Assembly (NCBI RefSeq): GCF_014898055.3
Contig: NW_023601433.1
Coordinates: forward strand, 72,275,683 to 72,339,682
DNA: 64,000 bases
Direction of reading: 5' to 3'
DNA from: Talpa occidentalis
Taxonomy: Eukaryota > Chordata > Mammalia > Eulipotyphla > Talpidae
Every line of letters begins with the position of its first letter. Within the stretch, counting starts at the first letter, position 1. The notes beneath the pieces were generated by a model that saw nothing but the letters and a program-made list of their open reading frames with translations, did not search any database and was not told the origin of the DNA. A program made the translations under genes and the position numbers. Below are positions 9,896 through 20,933 of the stretch, one piece after another.

Positions 9896-10147
9896 AATGT
9901 TCAGGACATTCTTTTACAATAGAATCTGTGCTAGTCTGTCATAGCTGGAAACTGAGATAGGTCTTTTATTACTCCTTTGTTAAGGAAACATTTTTTGCTT
10001 AGTTTCCATGCCAAAGAAGACATAAAGACTCACTCATTTCTCTCCATTCATAATTTGATGAGCCTTAGAATCTGTAAGCTTCTTGAAGGCAAGGGGTATT
10101 CATTTGTGTTAATGGCATTTGGCGCCATGCCAATAAATGATTCTAGA

Positions 10148-10182
10148 GAGATGGGTAGGTGGTTGGGTGGGTAGATGGGTGG
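10148..10182 (+). repeat. GGTG/GATG simple repeat
   Basis: Degenerate tetranucleotide repeats (gatgggtaggtggttgggtg, then ggtagatgggtgg). Confidence 0.8.
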
Positions 10183-10474
10183 ATAATTTTCATCCACTTA
10201 AAACTGAAATCTCGTGAGGAAACTGGGAGCTTGTATGAGTAAGTTTGAGATTTTACGTGGCGATTGCCAGGTACCATGCTCAGCTTGAGGCAGTGTCTGT
10301 GCGTGGATGTCCAATGCATGCCTTCACTTTCCATGCACAGACATGTTCTGAACTGTCAATGATATGTAAAGTGATCAAAATGTATGTAATTACTTTACAG
10401 ACCTTTTTTTTTTTTATTTCAAGAAGGATCCTATTAGGGATACTGACTGCATTTGGTTGTTTTCTCTTTCATTT

Positions 10475-10625
10475 AAAAAAAAATCATGGACCATTTTTAA
10501 GAGAAATTTTGGACGTATAGAAAAATTGAGTGAAAATGACAGAACACCCCTAAGTACCCCCATCTTCCCACAGTTTCTTCTATTATTATTCTGTTATTAA
10601 TATCTCCTCTTCTATTAGTCTGTGG
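10475..10625 (-). mobile_element. Old LINE-1 fragment
   Basis: The text tatagaaaaattgagtgaaa ... cacagtttcttctattatta matches a widespread antisense L1 segment (CAGCAAAATTGAG ... CCATATACCCC). It is diverged. Confidence 0.5.
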
Positions 10626-11509
10626 TCTCCTTTAATCTAGAATGGTTCCCTAACTTTCATGCCCTCCAATGAAATGGATTTTGGGGGAGAATTCCAGGGG
10701 TGATTCTGATAGGCAACTCTCTTCAACAACTATTGGTCCTCGAGCCTGGTAGCTGGTAAGAATGTATGCGTGAGGCCAGAACAAATTCTGCTGACCCACA
10801 GAAAGTACGCAGGCAGACATTTGGTGAGGGCAGTTCACTGGGTTGTCATTAAAACGTGTCAAGGACCCAGCACCTACTTCAGAAGAGACAGCAAACAAGT
10901 CTTGAGAGTGATCTTATCTCATAAAAACGACTGTAAGGAATCAAGTCTCTTTATAGTTCCTGGAGTCAAGTCTCCACTCCTTCAGACCAGGCTTCAGACT
11001 CTTGCTCATTACATCATCTCCTCCTCCGCTGCAGTAGAGTCTGTGTCCCTGGTTACCCCACTCTGGCTTCCTCTCTACTTAGTTGTTCCTTCTAGCTGGG
11101 TAGAGTTTCTAAGTCTTGGCTTCCTTGCCTGTGAGATTTAGCTCTCAGCCCTCACTTGTCAAGGCTTTTGCGCTTGATGAGCTAAATAGAGAGGATCTTC
11201 TCCTTCTGCTTGTTGTGTCATCTCTGACCCCTCACCCCCACCCAATTTCTACCCCTCCTTCCAAGTACCCACTTCAACCCCACCTCTTGCAGAATGGCCT
11301 TGCACCAAACTCAAGCACCGGCTGCCTCCTTGACAACCTCAGGCTGTGCTCACAGCCCATGCTTCACAGTTTACCTGGAATTTCTTGTACTGCTGACACC
11401 TTTCCATGGGTTTGTCCAGTTTTCACACCTCTGCTATGCCCTCCAGGAAGGGAAGGACCCCCATCTTCTACAGCTATGAGCTCAGCTAGGAATGTACATA
11501 GACAGGCCA

Positions 11510-11605
11510 AGGTAAGAGCCTTGGGTCTGCTACTTCCTCTGAGAGCCTATTTGCCTCTCTGAGCCTCAGTTACTTTATCTGTAAAGCAGGACAACACAGG
11601 CCAAT
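11510..11605 (+). repeat. MIR fragment
   Basis: The text gcctctctgagcctcagtta then ctttatctgtaaagcagg is the MIR core. Confidence 0.75.
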
Positions 11606-11619
11606 AAAGAGCAGTAGAG

Positions 11620-11850
11620 CAGGGCAGTCAGGAGGCGTGGATCCCAGAGTTGGATCCCTTGGTTTAAGCCCACGTGCTCCCATTTATTACATGACAAATT
11701 ACTTATACTTTCTGAGCCTCATTTGTGAAATGGGAAGGTTACAGTATTGTGAAGACTACTGTGAAGATAAAATTGGTAATGTCTGCAAAGCCTAAAGGCA
11801 CAATATGTGGTAGCTCTTATAATATAGAATTCACTTCTGCAAGATAGGGC
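11620..11850 (+). repeat. MIR fragment
   Basis: It runs from ggatcccagagttggatccc through ttctgagcctcatttgtgaa to ctaaaggcacaatatgtggt in MIR order. Confidence 0.75.
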
Positions 11851-12334
11851 TTAAATGTCTCACGTTCCCTACCACATCTTGCAGTTTTGGACCCAATGTC
11901 GACTTTAATTACTGACTATCAATTGTTGTGTTGGACGTGGCTACAATCCTTCAGGCCCTCTTAAAGGGACATCTGGTTTCCCATCCCAGGCTTCACCAGT
12001 ATTAAAGAACATCGATACATTTTTAATTTCCTCTTCAATTCCAGAGTGTGGATGAAGAATGGGGATGACAGCATGTCTTTGGGAATGATTCATGGTGTCA
12101 TTAAATCTGCATCGAGTTTCCTGTAGCTACAGTTGGCCCAGGTCCTGCCCAGACTGAGATCTGGGAATTATGTTTCTTGCTGTGTGATCCTGTCTACTAC
12201 CAGTATCTCCACCAGCTCCTTGACTGGGACCTCACTTCTTTGTTCATTATGCTCAGTGGATTTTGAAAAATAGAGAAGTGTAGGTGTGAGTTCAGCTGGT
12301 TGTGGTTTCCATCCAGCCTTCTACCCAAAAGGTT

Positions 12335-12490
12335 TGTGATATAGTGGGAAGAAAAATGGTGAGCATCAGATCTGGCCAACCGGGGTCCAAATCCAGGCCT
12401 CCCACCTGGAAATGTGACCTTGAGCAAATGCCTCCATTTCTTCATCTGCAAGATGGGTTGGTGGGTCTGACGCTGGTGAGATGAGGCACA
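12335..12490 (+). repeat. MIR fragment
   Basis: It contains ggggtccaaatccaggcct, aaatgtgaccttgagcaaat and ttcttcatctgcaagatggg. Confidence 0.8.
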
Positions 12491-12964
12491 TAAAATACAC
12501 ACATACATGGATGCATCTCTCACTCTTCCCCAGGATCCGTAGGGCACCACTACTATGGTAGACATTAGACACAAAGTGATGGCGCCTCATTTGTAAGACA
12601 GCCTGACCTGTGGTCTAGACCAGAGACACCTGTCTCAGCAGCTGCCTCCACCTGAGGCCGTTCTGACCACTCTGCATCTGCATCCTTGCCCTGACCTGCT
12701 GGAAACAGAAGCATACATAGGAATTGCTTATTCCTGAATGCCTGCCCTCACTCTGGCACCTTCTCTAGTCCTAGTGGAAGGGATCATTAAAGACAAGTAA
12801 TTGAAAAAGGATTAAGGTATTTAAACTCACTATCAGAAACATTTTGAAATGAGTAGGTGTAACACTTAACTGCACCAGCCTGTGCCCTGCATGAGTGATG
12901 GGTGCAGGAGAGGTGTAGCTGGGGGTACTCATGGGTATTGACTGTATCTACCATATATAGCAGT

Positions 12965-13120
12965 TCAGATTCCTCACAAAACCCTATAAGATAGGGCATC
13001 ACGTGCCCCCTCTCAAAGCCAAGCAAGGTCACACAGCACAAGATACATAGGAAGGGACAGAACCAGGATTTGAGTCCAGGCCTGTCTGCTTTTGAAACCC
13101 GTTTTCTTAACTTTGCAGGT
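12965..13120 (-). repeat. MIR fragment
   Basis: The text caaggtcacacagcacaaga followed by accaggatttgagtccaggc is reverse MIR. Confidence 0.8.
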
Positions 13121-13234
13121 AAGAGAAAGTAAAAATTGCAGTACTACCAGATACCCATACCCTAGCTTAGCTAGTAAACCTTCAGAAATTTCAGCCACCA
13201 ACATTTAGGGCATTTTCATATGTGTTTTCTTGTT

Positions 13235-13545
13235 TGTCAATTCATTAAATAAGCATTTATTGGATACTTAACTGTGTGGCAGGTACTAAAGCTTCATTCA
13301 TTCATCACACATCCTTAATGAGTACCTACTATATGCCAATGCCTTAGCATTGCACTCATTCAATCAATACATGTTTATTGAGCACTTACTTTATGCTGAG
13401 ATACCTCCTAGGCACTGGGGTGTAGTGGTGAATATAACAGACAAAATCCCCAACCCTCCTGCTCTCTTGCCTCCAGACATTGCATGGTTGATCTCATTCC
13501 CCCATTTTACAGCTGAGGAAAGAGACCTGAAGGCTCCAAGTGGTA
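13235..13545 (+). repeat. Composite of ancient repeats
   Basis: Three successive copies of the TATTTATTGAGCACCTACT-type motif (near 13245, 13305 and 13365) lead into a MIR-like reverse block (cattttacagctgaggaaag) at 13501-13525. Confidence 0.6.
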
Positions 13546-13639
13546 AGTGTTAACTGAATGCAGTAGAACAGGAAACACTATTACACTGTATCACATCACA
13601 GGGCTGAGAGGAGGTTTCCACAGAAGGTGCTGCTGGCTG

Positions 13640-13850
13640 TAGGGTCAACTAACCTGGGGTTATAACCTCTGCCACTTCCACCTGCGTTTGCTGGCAGAAG
13701 TCACCATTGGCACCTCCCAGGGTTGCTATAGGGGTTATAAATGAGTGTGCCATTTGGCTCCGCAAGGGAGGAAGCCCATCAACTAATTCTCTCTTGTATC
13801 AATGGTACCCAGCTCAGTGCCTGGCACACAGTAGGTGCTCAGCTATGGGC
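13640..13850 (+). repeat. MIR fragment
   Basis: From aacctggggttataacctct to ctcagtgcctggcacacag and taggtgctcagct, in MIR order. Confidence 0.7.
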
Positions 13851-14419
13851 AGCCCACTGTCTACCCCTTCATTAAATATGGGGACAGCCCAGCACCTGTG
13901 TGGCAGGATGTGCAGGGGTGCCCACTGGCTCCTCACAGCAGCAGGTGGGTGTGCCAGCTAGCCCTTCCATTTTGGTGAGACAAAGGGACAGATCACAGAA
14001 CTGTCCAAGATTTTTCTGGAGTCTCTCCTTAGGGAATGGCAGTGCCCCCACCTAGCATTTATCCACACCTGTCTCCCAATGATTTGGAGAAGCTTCTATC
14101 CATCATCCCTCACCATGGCCAAGGCGCAGTGATAGCTTGATTACCAGCCATCCATCCATCATGCAATACCGACATAAAGGAGTTCATATCTGAGTCAAGA
14201 CATCCCGTGAGGACAGTTAAAAAAAAAATGACCCTTCCAGGCCTCCGGACAAAGACAGAAGATGTGTTTGAAATGTCCAAGGCTGGACAGAAAAGGAGAC
14301 GATCGTCCTGCTCAGGCAGTAGGGCCAGACCCTTGTCTTGAAGCCTGCAAGGAGAGTGTCTGGATGCAGAGTAAAGTTTGCAGTCTCCACCCAGAAGAGT
14401 GCAGGCCACAAACGCCATC

Positions 14420-15800
14420 CTCTGAGTGGTAACTAAGACAGGAAATAGAAAAAGACTGAGAAGTGGGTGGGTTTCTGAATAGTATCCCGGAAAGTGAATA
14501 CTTACTTCCTTCCTTTTCCTTCCTCACTTCCCTTTGTCCCTTGCTTGAACCACCCCCCTTCCCAGCCCCAAAGAGCCTGTATACCATTTGTGTTGTGTTC
14601 CTGTTTCAAGCCCACCCACTGAGGTCCCAAAGGCCCCAGACCTTTCCAGAAAGATGGGACCCAGTTCACTCTCCTCACATCAGGTCCTTGGGCTCCTGGG
14701 CAGAGCTCCAGGGGTCACTCTTTGGCGGCAACCAGGCTGGGGCCAGGCTAAGCTGCTCTGGTTTGCACACCTGTGGGAGCACAGCTCTCAGTGGGGCCCC
14801 ATGGCCTGGGCTTAGAGAGCCTGTGCCCTCTGCCCTGGACACCAGCACTCACAGGCTGGTGCCCCAGACCTCCACTTCTGGGTGCTGGTGACTCCACGTG
14901 CCCCCCCAGACTGTCAACCAACGATGTACGCAGGTCCTCAGCTGCCAGCCAGGCCCTGCCTGTGTCTGTGCCTTCCAGCCCCTGTCTTTGCCCTCACTGG
15001 CCTCTCCCTGCCCCGGGGCCCAACACCCCTGGTGCCTCTTCCTCACAACCTCCTGGTCTTGTTCCCACTTCAGCTTCTGTCCTCTTTGTCCTTCTCCCCA
15101 CTTCCCCTTGCATCTGCTTCTCTCACTCCACCCGCTTCCTCTCCCTCATGGAGTTGATTCTCAACGTGGCTCCATTAGATCCAGCAACATACACTGAGCG
15201 TCTACTGTGCGCGGCCCAGCTGCCCCAGTCAGAGGGCAGGAACGCGAGCCGCCCCCAGCTCTCCTCCCTTACCCGGGCCGCACCTGGCACCACAGTGGGC
15301 ACGGGAGGTGGAGCTGGGGGAGCAGCATGGCAGGGTATGGGAAGATCCGGAGACCAAGCCGGATGCTGCCACCATCCCCACATGGCGGGCGACGGCTGAG
15401 ACCAAGCGACAGAGCGCACGAAACACATTCATCACGCCGCCTCCTTTCAGGGCAGAGACAGGACGGAAATGACTTTTGTCAGCTCTGAGCTGTTTATTGA
15501 AAAAATAAGAAAAGAAAGGAGTGCGAATGCCATCTTCCCCTGGATTAGGGCAGCGCTTCCAAGGCGATGATGCTGACAAACACACCTTCGGGTAATCACA
15601 AAGGAGCGCCAGCCTCTCCCGGGCCGTGTCCAGCGTGACTGAGATGGAAGATGACAGCCACGGGCTGGGAAGCGAGGCTGTTGCTCCGAGCCCATCACCA
15701 GACTCTCGTGCTCGCCTGTGCACACTGCCCCTGCCTACGAACGTGAGGCTCAAGGTCACCTGCCCACTCTGCCTTCTGCTCCCTGCTCGTGGAACATCAG
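14420..15800. other. GC- and C/T-rich intronic stretch without gene
   Basis: Several long overlapping reading frames appear on both strands because stop codons are rare in this composition. None has domain-like sequence or splice-site support. No known transposon dominates. Confidence 0.6.
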
Positions 15801-15837
15801 TGGAAGCTCATTGAGTCCAGCAGTGCTTAGGTCTGGG

Positions 15838-15935
15838 AATTCAAAGATTATTAGCAATGATAATGATGGCCATTAATGGCTAATTATTGATTGATAGCCA
15901 TTAATTATCAGTTATTAATTATTCATCATGACTCT
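15838..15935. other. TAAT-rich palindromic block, candidate regulatory element
   Basis: A perfect 12-bp palindrome, gccattaatggc (15869-15880), is followed by two more imperfect copies of the ccattaat/taattat core within 60 bases. Clustered TAAT cores are typical homeodomain targets. Activity is inferred. Confidence 0.35.
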
Positions 15936-16620
15936 TAAAGCTCATCATGACCAGGCACTGTGCCAAGACTTTTCTCTCCTTCCAGGGCTGTCCCAGGAGG
16001 TGGGGGGTGGGGTGGGCAGCGGGGCATGGGCATGTGGCAGAAGCTGGGCCTGTCCCCAGGCCTGAGGGTCTGCAGCAGAGTGAGCGCCTGCCCTTAGCTC
16101 AGTTCCAACAGGGGAGGTTGGGGAGGGAGCAGGGAGCCCAATCCCCAGGAGAAGGGCTCAGGAGGGTGAGAGGAGTGGGTGATGGAAGTAGCTTGTCACA
16201 CCCCAATCTCAGGGTCTACCAGGTGGCCTGCCATCACCCCCCAACTCCACCTGACTGACGTGGGCATAAGGTTAAACCTTGGAGTATAGCTGGGCCTATG
16301 CCCACCCCTCAGGGAGCCCTTTCACAGGGCATCATTTCCACAAGGACCTCCCTCAGGTCTTCATTCTGGGGGCTTATAGGATGGGGAAGCTCTGGTGCCC
16401 CAGAACTCAAGAAGAGAACCTGGAAAAGATCCCTCTGTCCTGTCTTTGGGCGTCACTGCCAGGAGCCTTTGGCTTGGCTTCCTTCCCAGATTCCAAAGCC
16501 CCTTGGGTCATCGTGGTTCATTCCTTTTCTTTTCAAATGCACTGTGCTGTGTGATGGGGGCGGGGAGGGGGTGGTGGTTGGTGGCAATGGTGATATCAAG
16601 CTGCAGTGAGCCAGAAAGCT

Positions 16621-16673
16621 TCTTCAGATTTCTGGACCAGAATCCTTCCTCGGATTCCTGGACTAGAATCCCA
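16621..16673 (+). repeat. Imperfect 27-bp tandem duplication
   Basis: A unit reading cagatttctggaccagaatc is followed by cggattcctggactagaatc. Confidence 0.75.
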
Positions 16674-17673
16674 GCCATCCTTGCGGGTAGAGGCTGAATC
16701 CTACCACAAATGGTCCTGTTGTTACAGTTAGAGCAGAGATGCAGAGAGATGGCTGCGGACCTGCATCTCCCTGGCTCCGGAACCCCCAGCTCCCAGCTTG
16801 TCAGCAGTACCTGAACTCTGACATTTGGCACCCTCCTGATTTTTTAATAAATGACAACTTAGCTGGTGGGCAGGAAGGGGGTAGTTTCTCTTAGAGCACA
16901 AATAGATTTTATTTATTAAAAGATGGTTGATGGACTCCAGTCTCTCTCCCTTAAATGGTGCCTTTTATTTTACAGCCTATCATTTCAGTCCCTGGGAGGT
17001 CCCTACTTTTCAAAGGGAAAGTGTCTGGCTCAGCTGCTGCAGAGTGCCGCTGCAGCAAAGCCAAGCCTGTAGTCCCAGAATAGACACCGTCTGTCCTCTA
17101 TTGAGGCTTGGTTCAAGTCGATTTCATGTCTGTCTTTCCTTTGGGGGCACAGTTTATACCCCATCCACCCCATGAGACACTGGGGTGTCATGAGCGTGTC
17201 ATTGAGGCCCATGTTTCAATCATCAACTTTCAGAAGCCCTGTTTGGTGGGCCTGTCCTCTGGACCTGGTCTTAAATAAATAAGTAACCTCCATGGGGTCC
17301 CCCTGAGGGTCCTCCTTGTGTCTTCAAGAAGCAGGTTACTTATTTCACAGTCTGCTTGGATGATAGGTGCTATCATGTCAGATATGATGCCTCATAAATC
17401 CAAGTCATCCGTCCTGGCTGCAGTTTTAATCTACTCAAACGTACTTAGCTGGGTTTAATTATAGACAGAAATTGCATTTCAGAAAGCAACAAGAAATCAT
17501 TTACATGGCTTGAATTTGTGCATTAAATCACACGGTTCATTTGAGAGTGCGGTAGGAATGGCATTTCCAAAGAAAAATAATATTCGCGCCTGTGCTTAGT
17601 GGCTCTCACACCAATTGCACAAATTGTATGAATTGCACAATTTCCACTGACTGCATTTTTCTCCTTGGCGCAG

Positions 17674-18883
17674 GATGAGCGAGGAGGCTGGCGATGCTGA
17701 GAGGACCCGGCCGACGTCTGCACGGAGCGGGGCCAGGGATGTGCGCAGCAAAGTCTCGGGGGACGAGTCCACGTCTCCCCTCTTGCTCTGCCGCCCAAAG
17801 TACTGCCACTCCAGGGACGGTGAAGCGTGTGGCCCCTTGGGAAAGCCCACAGAGAGAGCAGGAACTCCATGTTCTTCCCTGGCTTCTCAAAGGACAGACA
17901 TGTCCCCGCCGTCCAGGGAAAAGCTGCCGAGTCCTTCAGCGGCCCTGTCAGAGTTCGTGGAAGGGCTTCGAAGGAAGAGAGCCCAGAAAGCCTCAGGCTC
18001 GCCTCTGAGCCTGGAGGACTGGCCCACACTCCCCATCTACCAGACCACCAGGGCATCCACGCTGAGGAGGGCCAGGGCAGGCAGTGATCAGGGGGACCTC
18101 TCCCCAAGGTCTGGGGCAAAATCACCCCTGGAAACAGAGGGCGCCACTGGGGATTCAGCCGGCCTCCTGCGGTCCTCCAGCCTGAGATGCATCTCTTTGG
18201 AGAACATGGGGGGCACCAGCCCACCCCCAGAGAAGCTCAAGACCCGGTTCAGTTCCTGTGAGTCCCTCTTACAGTTGGGGCCGAGCTTGGGGAGAAAACT
18301 GAGCTCCCCGACCACGTCCAGGGACAAGTTATTGTCCCCAACACTGTGTCCTCGGAGGCGCTGCCTGGAGTCCTCGCTGGATGATGCAGGCTGTCCCGAC
18401 CTCGGGAAGGAGCCGCTTGTCTTCCAGAACCGCCAGTTCGCCCACCTCATGGAGGAACCTCTGGACAGCGACCCATTTAGCTGGAAGCTCCCCAGCCTCA
18501 ACTACGAACGCAAGACCAAAGTGGATTTCGACGACTTCCTCCCTGCCATCCGGAAGCCAGAGATGCCTACATCTTTGGCAGGAGCAGCCAAAGATGGACA
18601 AGACAGTTTGCAGCACCCAGGCGTCCACTTTGAGATAGAAGATGCGGACCGGACCTTCCTCTCAGGGATCAAGACCATTTTGAAAAAGATGCCTGAGGCC
18701 ACCTCCGACTCCGACTCCTCCTCCAGCTCCTTCAAGAGCGCAGACAGCATCAAGAGCCGGCCCCGGATCCCTCGCCTGGAGGGTGATGGTGGTGAGCAAG
18801 CAGCCTTCGAGAACAGAGAGCCGGGAGCAGGGAGGAAAGAGGAGGATGTTGAGAGCATAATGAAGAAGTATCTGCAGAAGTAG
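17674..18883 (+). CDS. MYO18B: MYO18B last coding exon, C-terminal tail and stop
   Basis: This exon encodes the last 403 residues of the myosin XVIIIB tail (one split Arg codon plus 402), ending in VESIMKKYLQK and TAG at 18881-18883. The region is serine- and proline-rich and predicted disordered. Visible blocks, numbered from Met at 17675: a basic stretch GLRRKRAQK (about 97-105, a possible nuclear signal; family members are reported in muscle nuclei), WPTLPIYQTT (about 116-125), KEPLVFQNRQFAHLMEEPL (about 245-263), KTKVDFDDFLPAIRKP (about 280-295), FLSGIKTILKK (about 328-338), a Ser/Asp run (about 343-352) and FKSADSIKSRP (about 353-363). These match remembered human MYO18B; the segments between are more divergent. 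The ATG at 17675 is an internal Met, not a start, because an acceptor AG ends at 17673. There is no frameshift or premature stop. Confidence 0.88.
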
Positions 18884-18895
18884 GAGGCTGCCCAG
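18884..18895 (+). other. MYO18B: MYO18B 3' UTR, first segment
   Basis: Twelve bases after the stop, the sequence reads CCCAG|GTAAAT, a good splice donor. A junction this close to the stop (under about 50 nt) would not be expected to trigger nonsense-mediated decay. The splice itself is inferred from consensus only. Confidence 0.6.
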
Positions 18896-19052
18896 GTAAA
18901 TCCCCAGGCCAGACGGGGACGGTACGTCTCAGGGACTGAAAGCCAGCGAGAGCGCGGACGCAGGTCTGGCAGCCTGGAAGGAGCCACAGCTGCTACTGTC
19001 TTAAATGCTGTGACTCATTTTTCTAGAGACAAGCGTTTTTAGAAGTGTTAGC

Positions 19053-19092
19053 TGCAATACTGTGTGGCTGAATGCAATACTGTGTGGCTGAA
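19053..19092 (+). repeat. Perfect 20-bp tandem duplication
   Basis: The 20-mer tgcaatactgtgtggctgaa occurs twice head to tail (19053-19072 and 19073-19092) without a mismatch. Confidence 0.95.
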
Positions 19093-19393
19093 TACCAGAA
19101 GCCCTGTGCTCGGGACCGCCTGTTTCTTTGCACTGAACATGTAGACCCATCGGAAAGCAAAGAGGGTCCATGAGACAGGGCGAAAGAAGGTGCTGGACTT
19201 TTAAAATCCCCCACCCTAGGAGCCAACTCTTGATTTAAATATACAGAGAGAAATTGAGGATGAAATGGGGATGGAGGGACAGGGGGTGGAGAAAGGAGGG
19301 ACTGAGTACAAAGGTCACGGAGCAGCCCTGTGGGGGAAGCAGCCCTTCTCGCGGCCTTCTTGCTACTCCCAGTCCTAATCCTGGCATCTCTGG

Positions 19394-19399
19394 AATAAA
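19394..19399 (+). promoter_or_regulatory. MYO18B: Possible alternative poly(A) signal AATAAA
   Basis: A canonical hexamer lies 511 bases after the stop, inside the predicted 3' UTR intron. If the donor at 18896 is skipped, a simple unspliced 3' UTR could end here. The downstream sequence has no strong GT-rich element, so this is weaker than the signal at 21119. Confidence 0.3.
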
Positions 19400-19439
19400 G
19401 GTAGGAAGAGGAATTCTTTGCAAATAATGGCTTAGTTTA

Positions 19440-19560
19440 TGGAGTGTCTATCAGGTAGTCACTCAGTACCCACTGCGACCCCAAGAGGTGGTTTGGGCTA
19501 TTTACTCCCATTTTACAGCTCGACAAACTGAGAATCAAGTGTTCAGCCCCTTGTGCTGGG
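19440..19560 (-). repeat. MIR fragment
   Basis: The text tactcccattttacagctcg then acaaactgagaatcaagt is reverse MIR. Confidence 0.7.
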
Positions 19561-20534
19561 ATTGGCATTCCACAATCTTCACTGTCTGGATAACACACTG
19601 TGGTATTAGGTGCCTACTCCAGGCCCCTTCCTGAGCAACCTCACATTGATGGAGTTGGATCATTAGGTAGGCTGCCTCCATGGAGCCTCAGGACTGAGGT
19701 AGAAACATCAATCTGAAGGGGTGTTGGAACTCACAGCCTCAGTGTTGAGCAAGTGAGGGTGACCTCAAGATCAAGGTCGCTCGTCAACCCAAGCCACCCT
19801 GACTCCCAGTTCAGTGCTCTTTGCTCTGAGGCAGTGCTGCCCCCACAGCCCCTCCAGGCACCAGGCATTCCGCCTGAGGATCCCTGCTGACACACTAAGC
19901 CCTTCAGAGGGAGGTGTGGAACCTGCCTCGGGGTTCAGACACACTGCAGACCCAGCCCAGTAACCCCCACTGCCTTCACAAACTCCCTGTGCTGAATCTC
20001 ACAACGTGTGGCAGCTCGAGGCTCACGTGTTGCCCGTGGGTGCTCAGCCCACACCTTGCCTCAGCCCCCAGCCCTCCTTCCAGCAGCCTCCAAGACAAAT
20101 ACCCTGGGCTTCTAAAGACCTGTTTCCTCGAGAGGCACCCCCAGCCCATCAAAAAGCCATTGCCACTTCCATGGAGATGGGCTTGGACTGTATTAGAGCA
20201 AATTAATTTGACTTAACATGGCCTTCTTTCTGCTCTCAATTACCGAGCAGAGATCTGATACTCATTTACATTATTCTGCTCTCGGGGGGACACGCAGGCA
20301 GTTTCAAAGGCCAAGTAAAGGGCACACGTCCACGAGGGGAAGGTCCTTAGCAGAAGGCATCACAGAACATCTTGTCTCTGCCACCTCTTTCACTCGCGGC
20401 CCCTGCCCCTCGCAGCCGTGCTCACCCGCTAAGAGCACTGCCTCCCCTCGACGTCCACGCTGGAGTCATGAACTAAACAAATAGTACAGCCCCACTCCCC
20501 GCGAGGCACGCATAGATGGGGTTTGGAACCAAAT

Positions 20535-20740
20535 TGGCCCCCAAAGCTCAGTTCTGCCTTAGAACTGTCCTTGCAACAAAAGCCACACAGCCTTGCCAAG
20601 CCTGTGTCCTCAGCTGGGAAGTGAGGATAAAAATATAACTACCCAAAGTAACATCGGGTGTTGGATGTGAGAAGTGAATTTGAGGTCCTGGCACAGAGCC
20701 TGGCACCCAGTGGCTTCAGCAAACATCGCTTACCCGGCAC
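20535..20740 (+). repeat. MIR fragment
   Basis: The text gtgtcctcagctgggaagtg then aggataaaaatataactacc, ending cctggcacagagcctggcac, follows the MIR core. Confidence 0.65.
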
Positions 20741-20933
20741 TTAGAGGTTTTGGCCCTTCAGAACTCTGTGCCAAGTTTGCCCCCACTCGTTTCCCTCTGG
20801 CGCCTACACCCCTTCTTTCTTCCTGGCTTCTCCGCAGTAATGTCACCTGGGGAGAAGAGGCTCCAGGGCCTCTGCCCCCTTCTCTCTCCCCATCAAAGGG
20901 TACTCTTCTGCTTAGACCTGCGTTTGTTTGCAG

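Larger units (their letters stand above)
3321..17673 (+). other. MYO18B: MYO18B intron, 14.35 kb
   Basis: The intron is bounded by GTAAGC at 3321 and a pyrimidine-rich acceptor (ttttctccttggcgcag) ending at 17673. Both sides are phase 2. I see no further exon inside. It contains one fresh L1 insertion, one full-length SINE, many MIR fragments and some repeat-free AT-rich blocks, listed separately. About 14420-15800 is GC- and C/T-rich, with long chance reading frames but no myosin-like protein. Confidence 0.75.
18896..20933 (+). other. MYO18B: Probable intron within MYO18B 3' UTR
   Basis: The donor is GTAAAT at 18896. The acceptor, gcgtttgtttgcag, ends at 20933 and is preceded by a C/T-rich tract. 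The intron contains a 20-bp tandem duplication, an internal AATAAA at 19394, and two MIR fragments. It could instead be transcribed through if the internal poly(A) site is used. Confidence 0.6.

Noticed and set aside
14773..15759. Long reading frames of 208 and 176 codons on opposite strands
   Set aside because: The C/T- and GC-rich composition makes stops rare. The proteins are low-complexity and overlap one another on both strands.
17523..18224. Antisense 233-codon reading frame
   Set aside because: It is the shadow of the GC-rich MYO18B exon on the other strand and has no domain or splice support.
17675..18883. A stand-alone 402-residue protein starting at the ATG at 17675
   Set aside because: A clear acceptor AG ends at 17673, and the upstream phase-2 exon joins in frame. 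The Met is internal to MYO18B.
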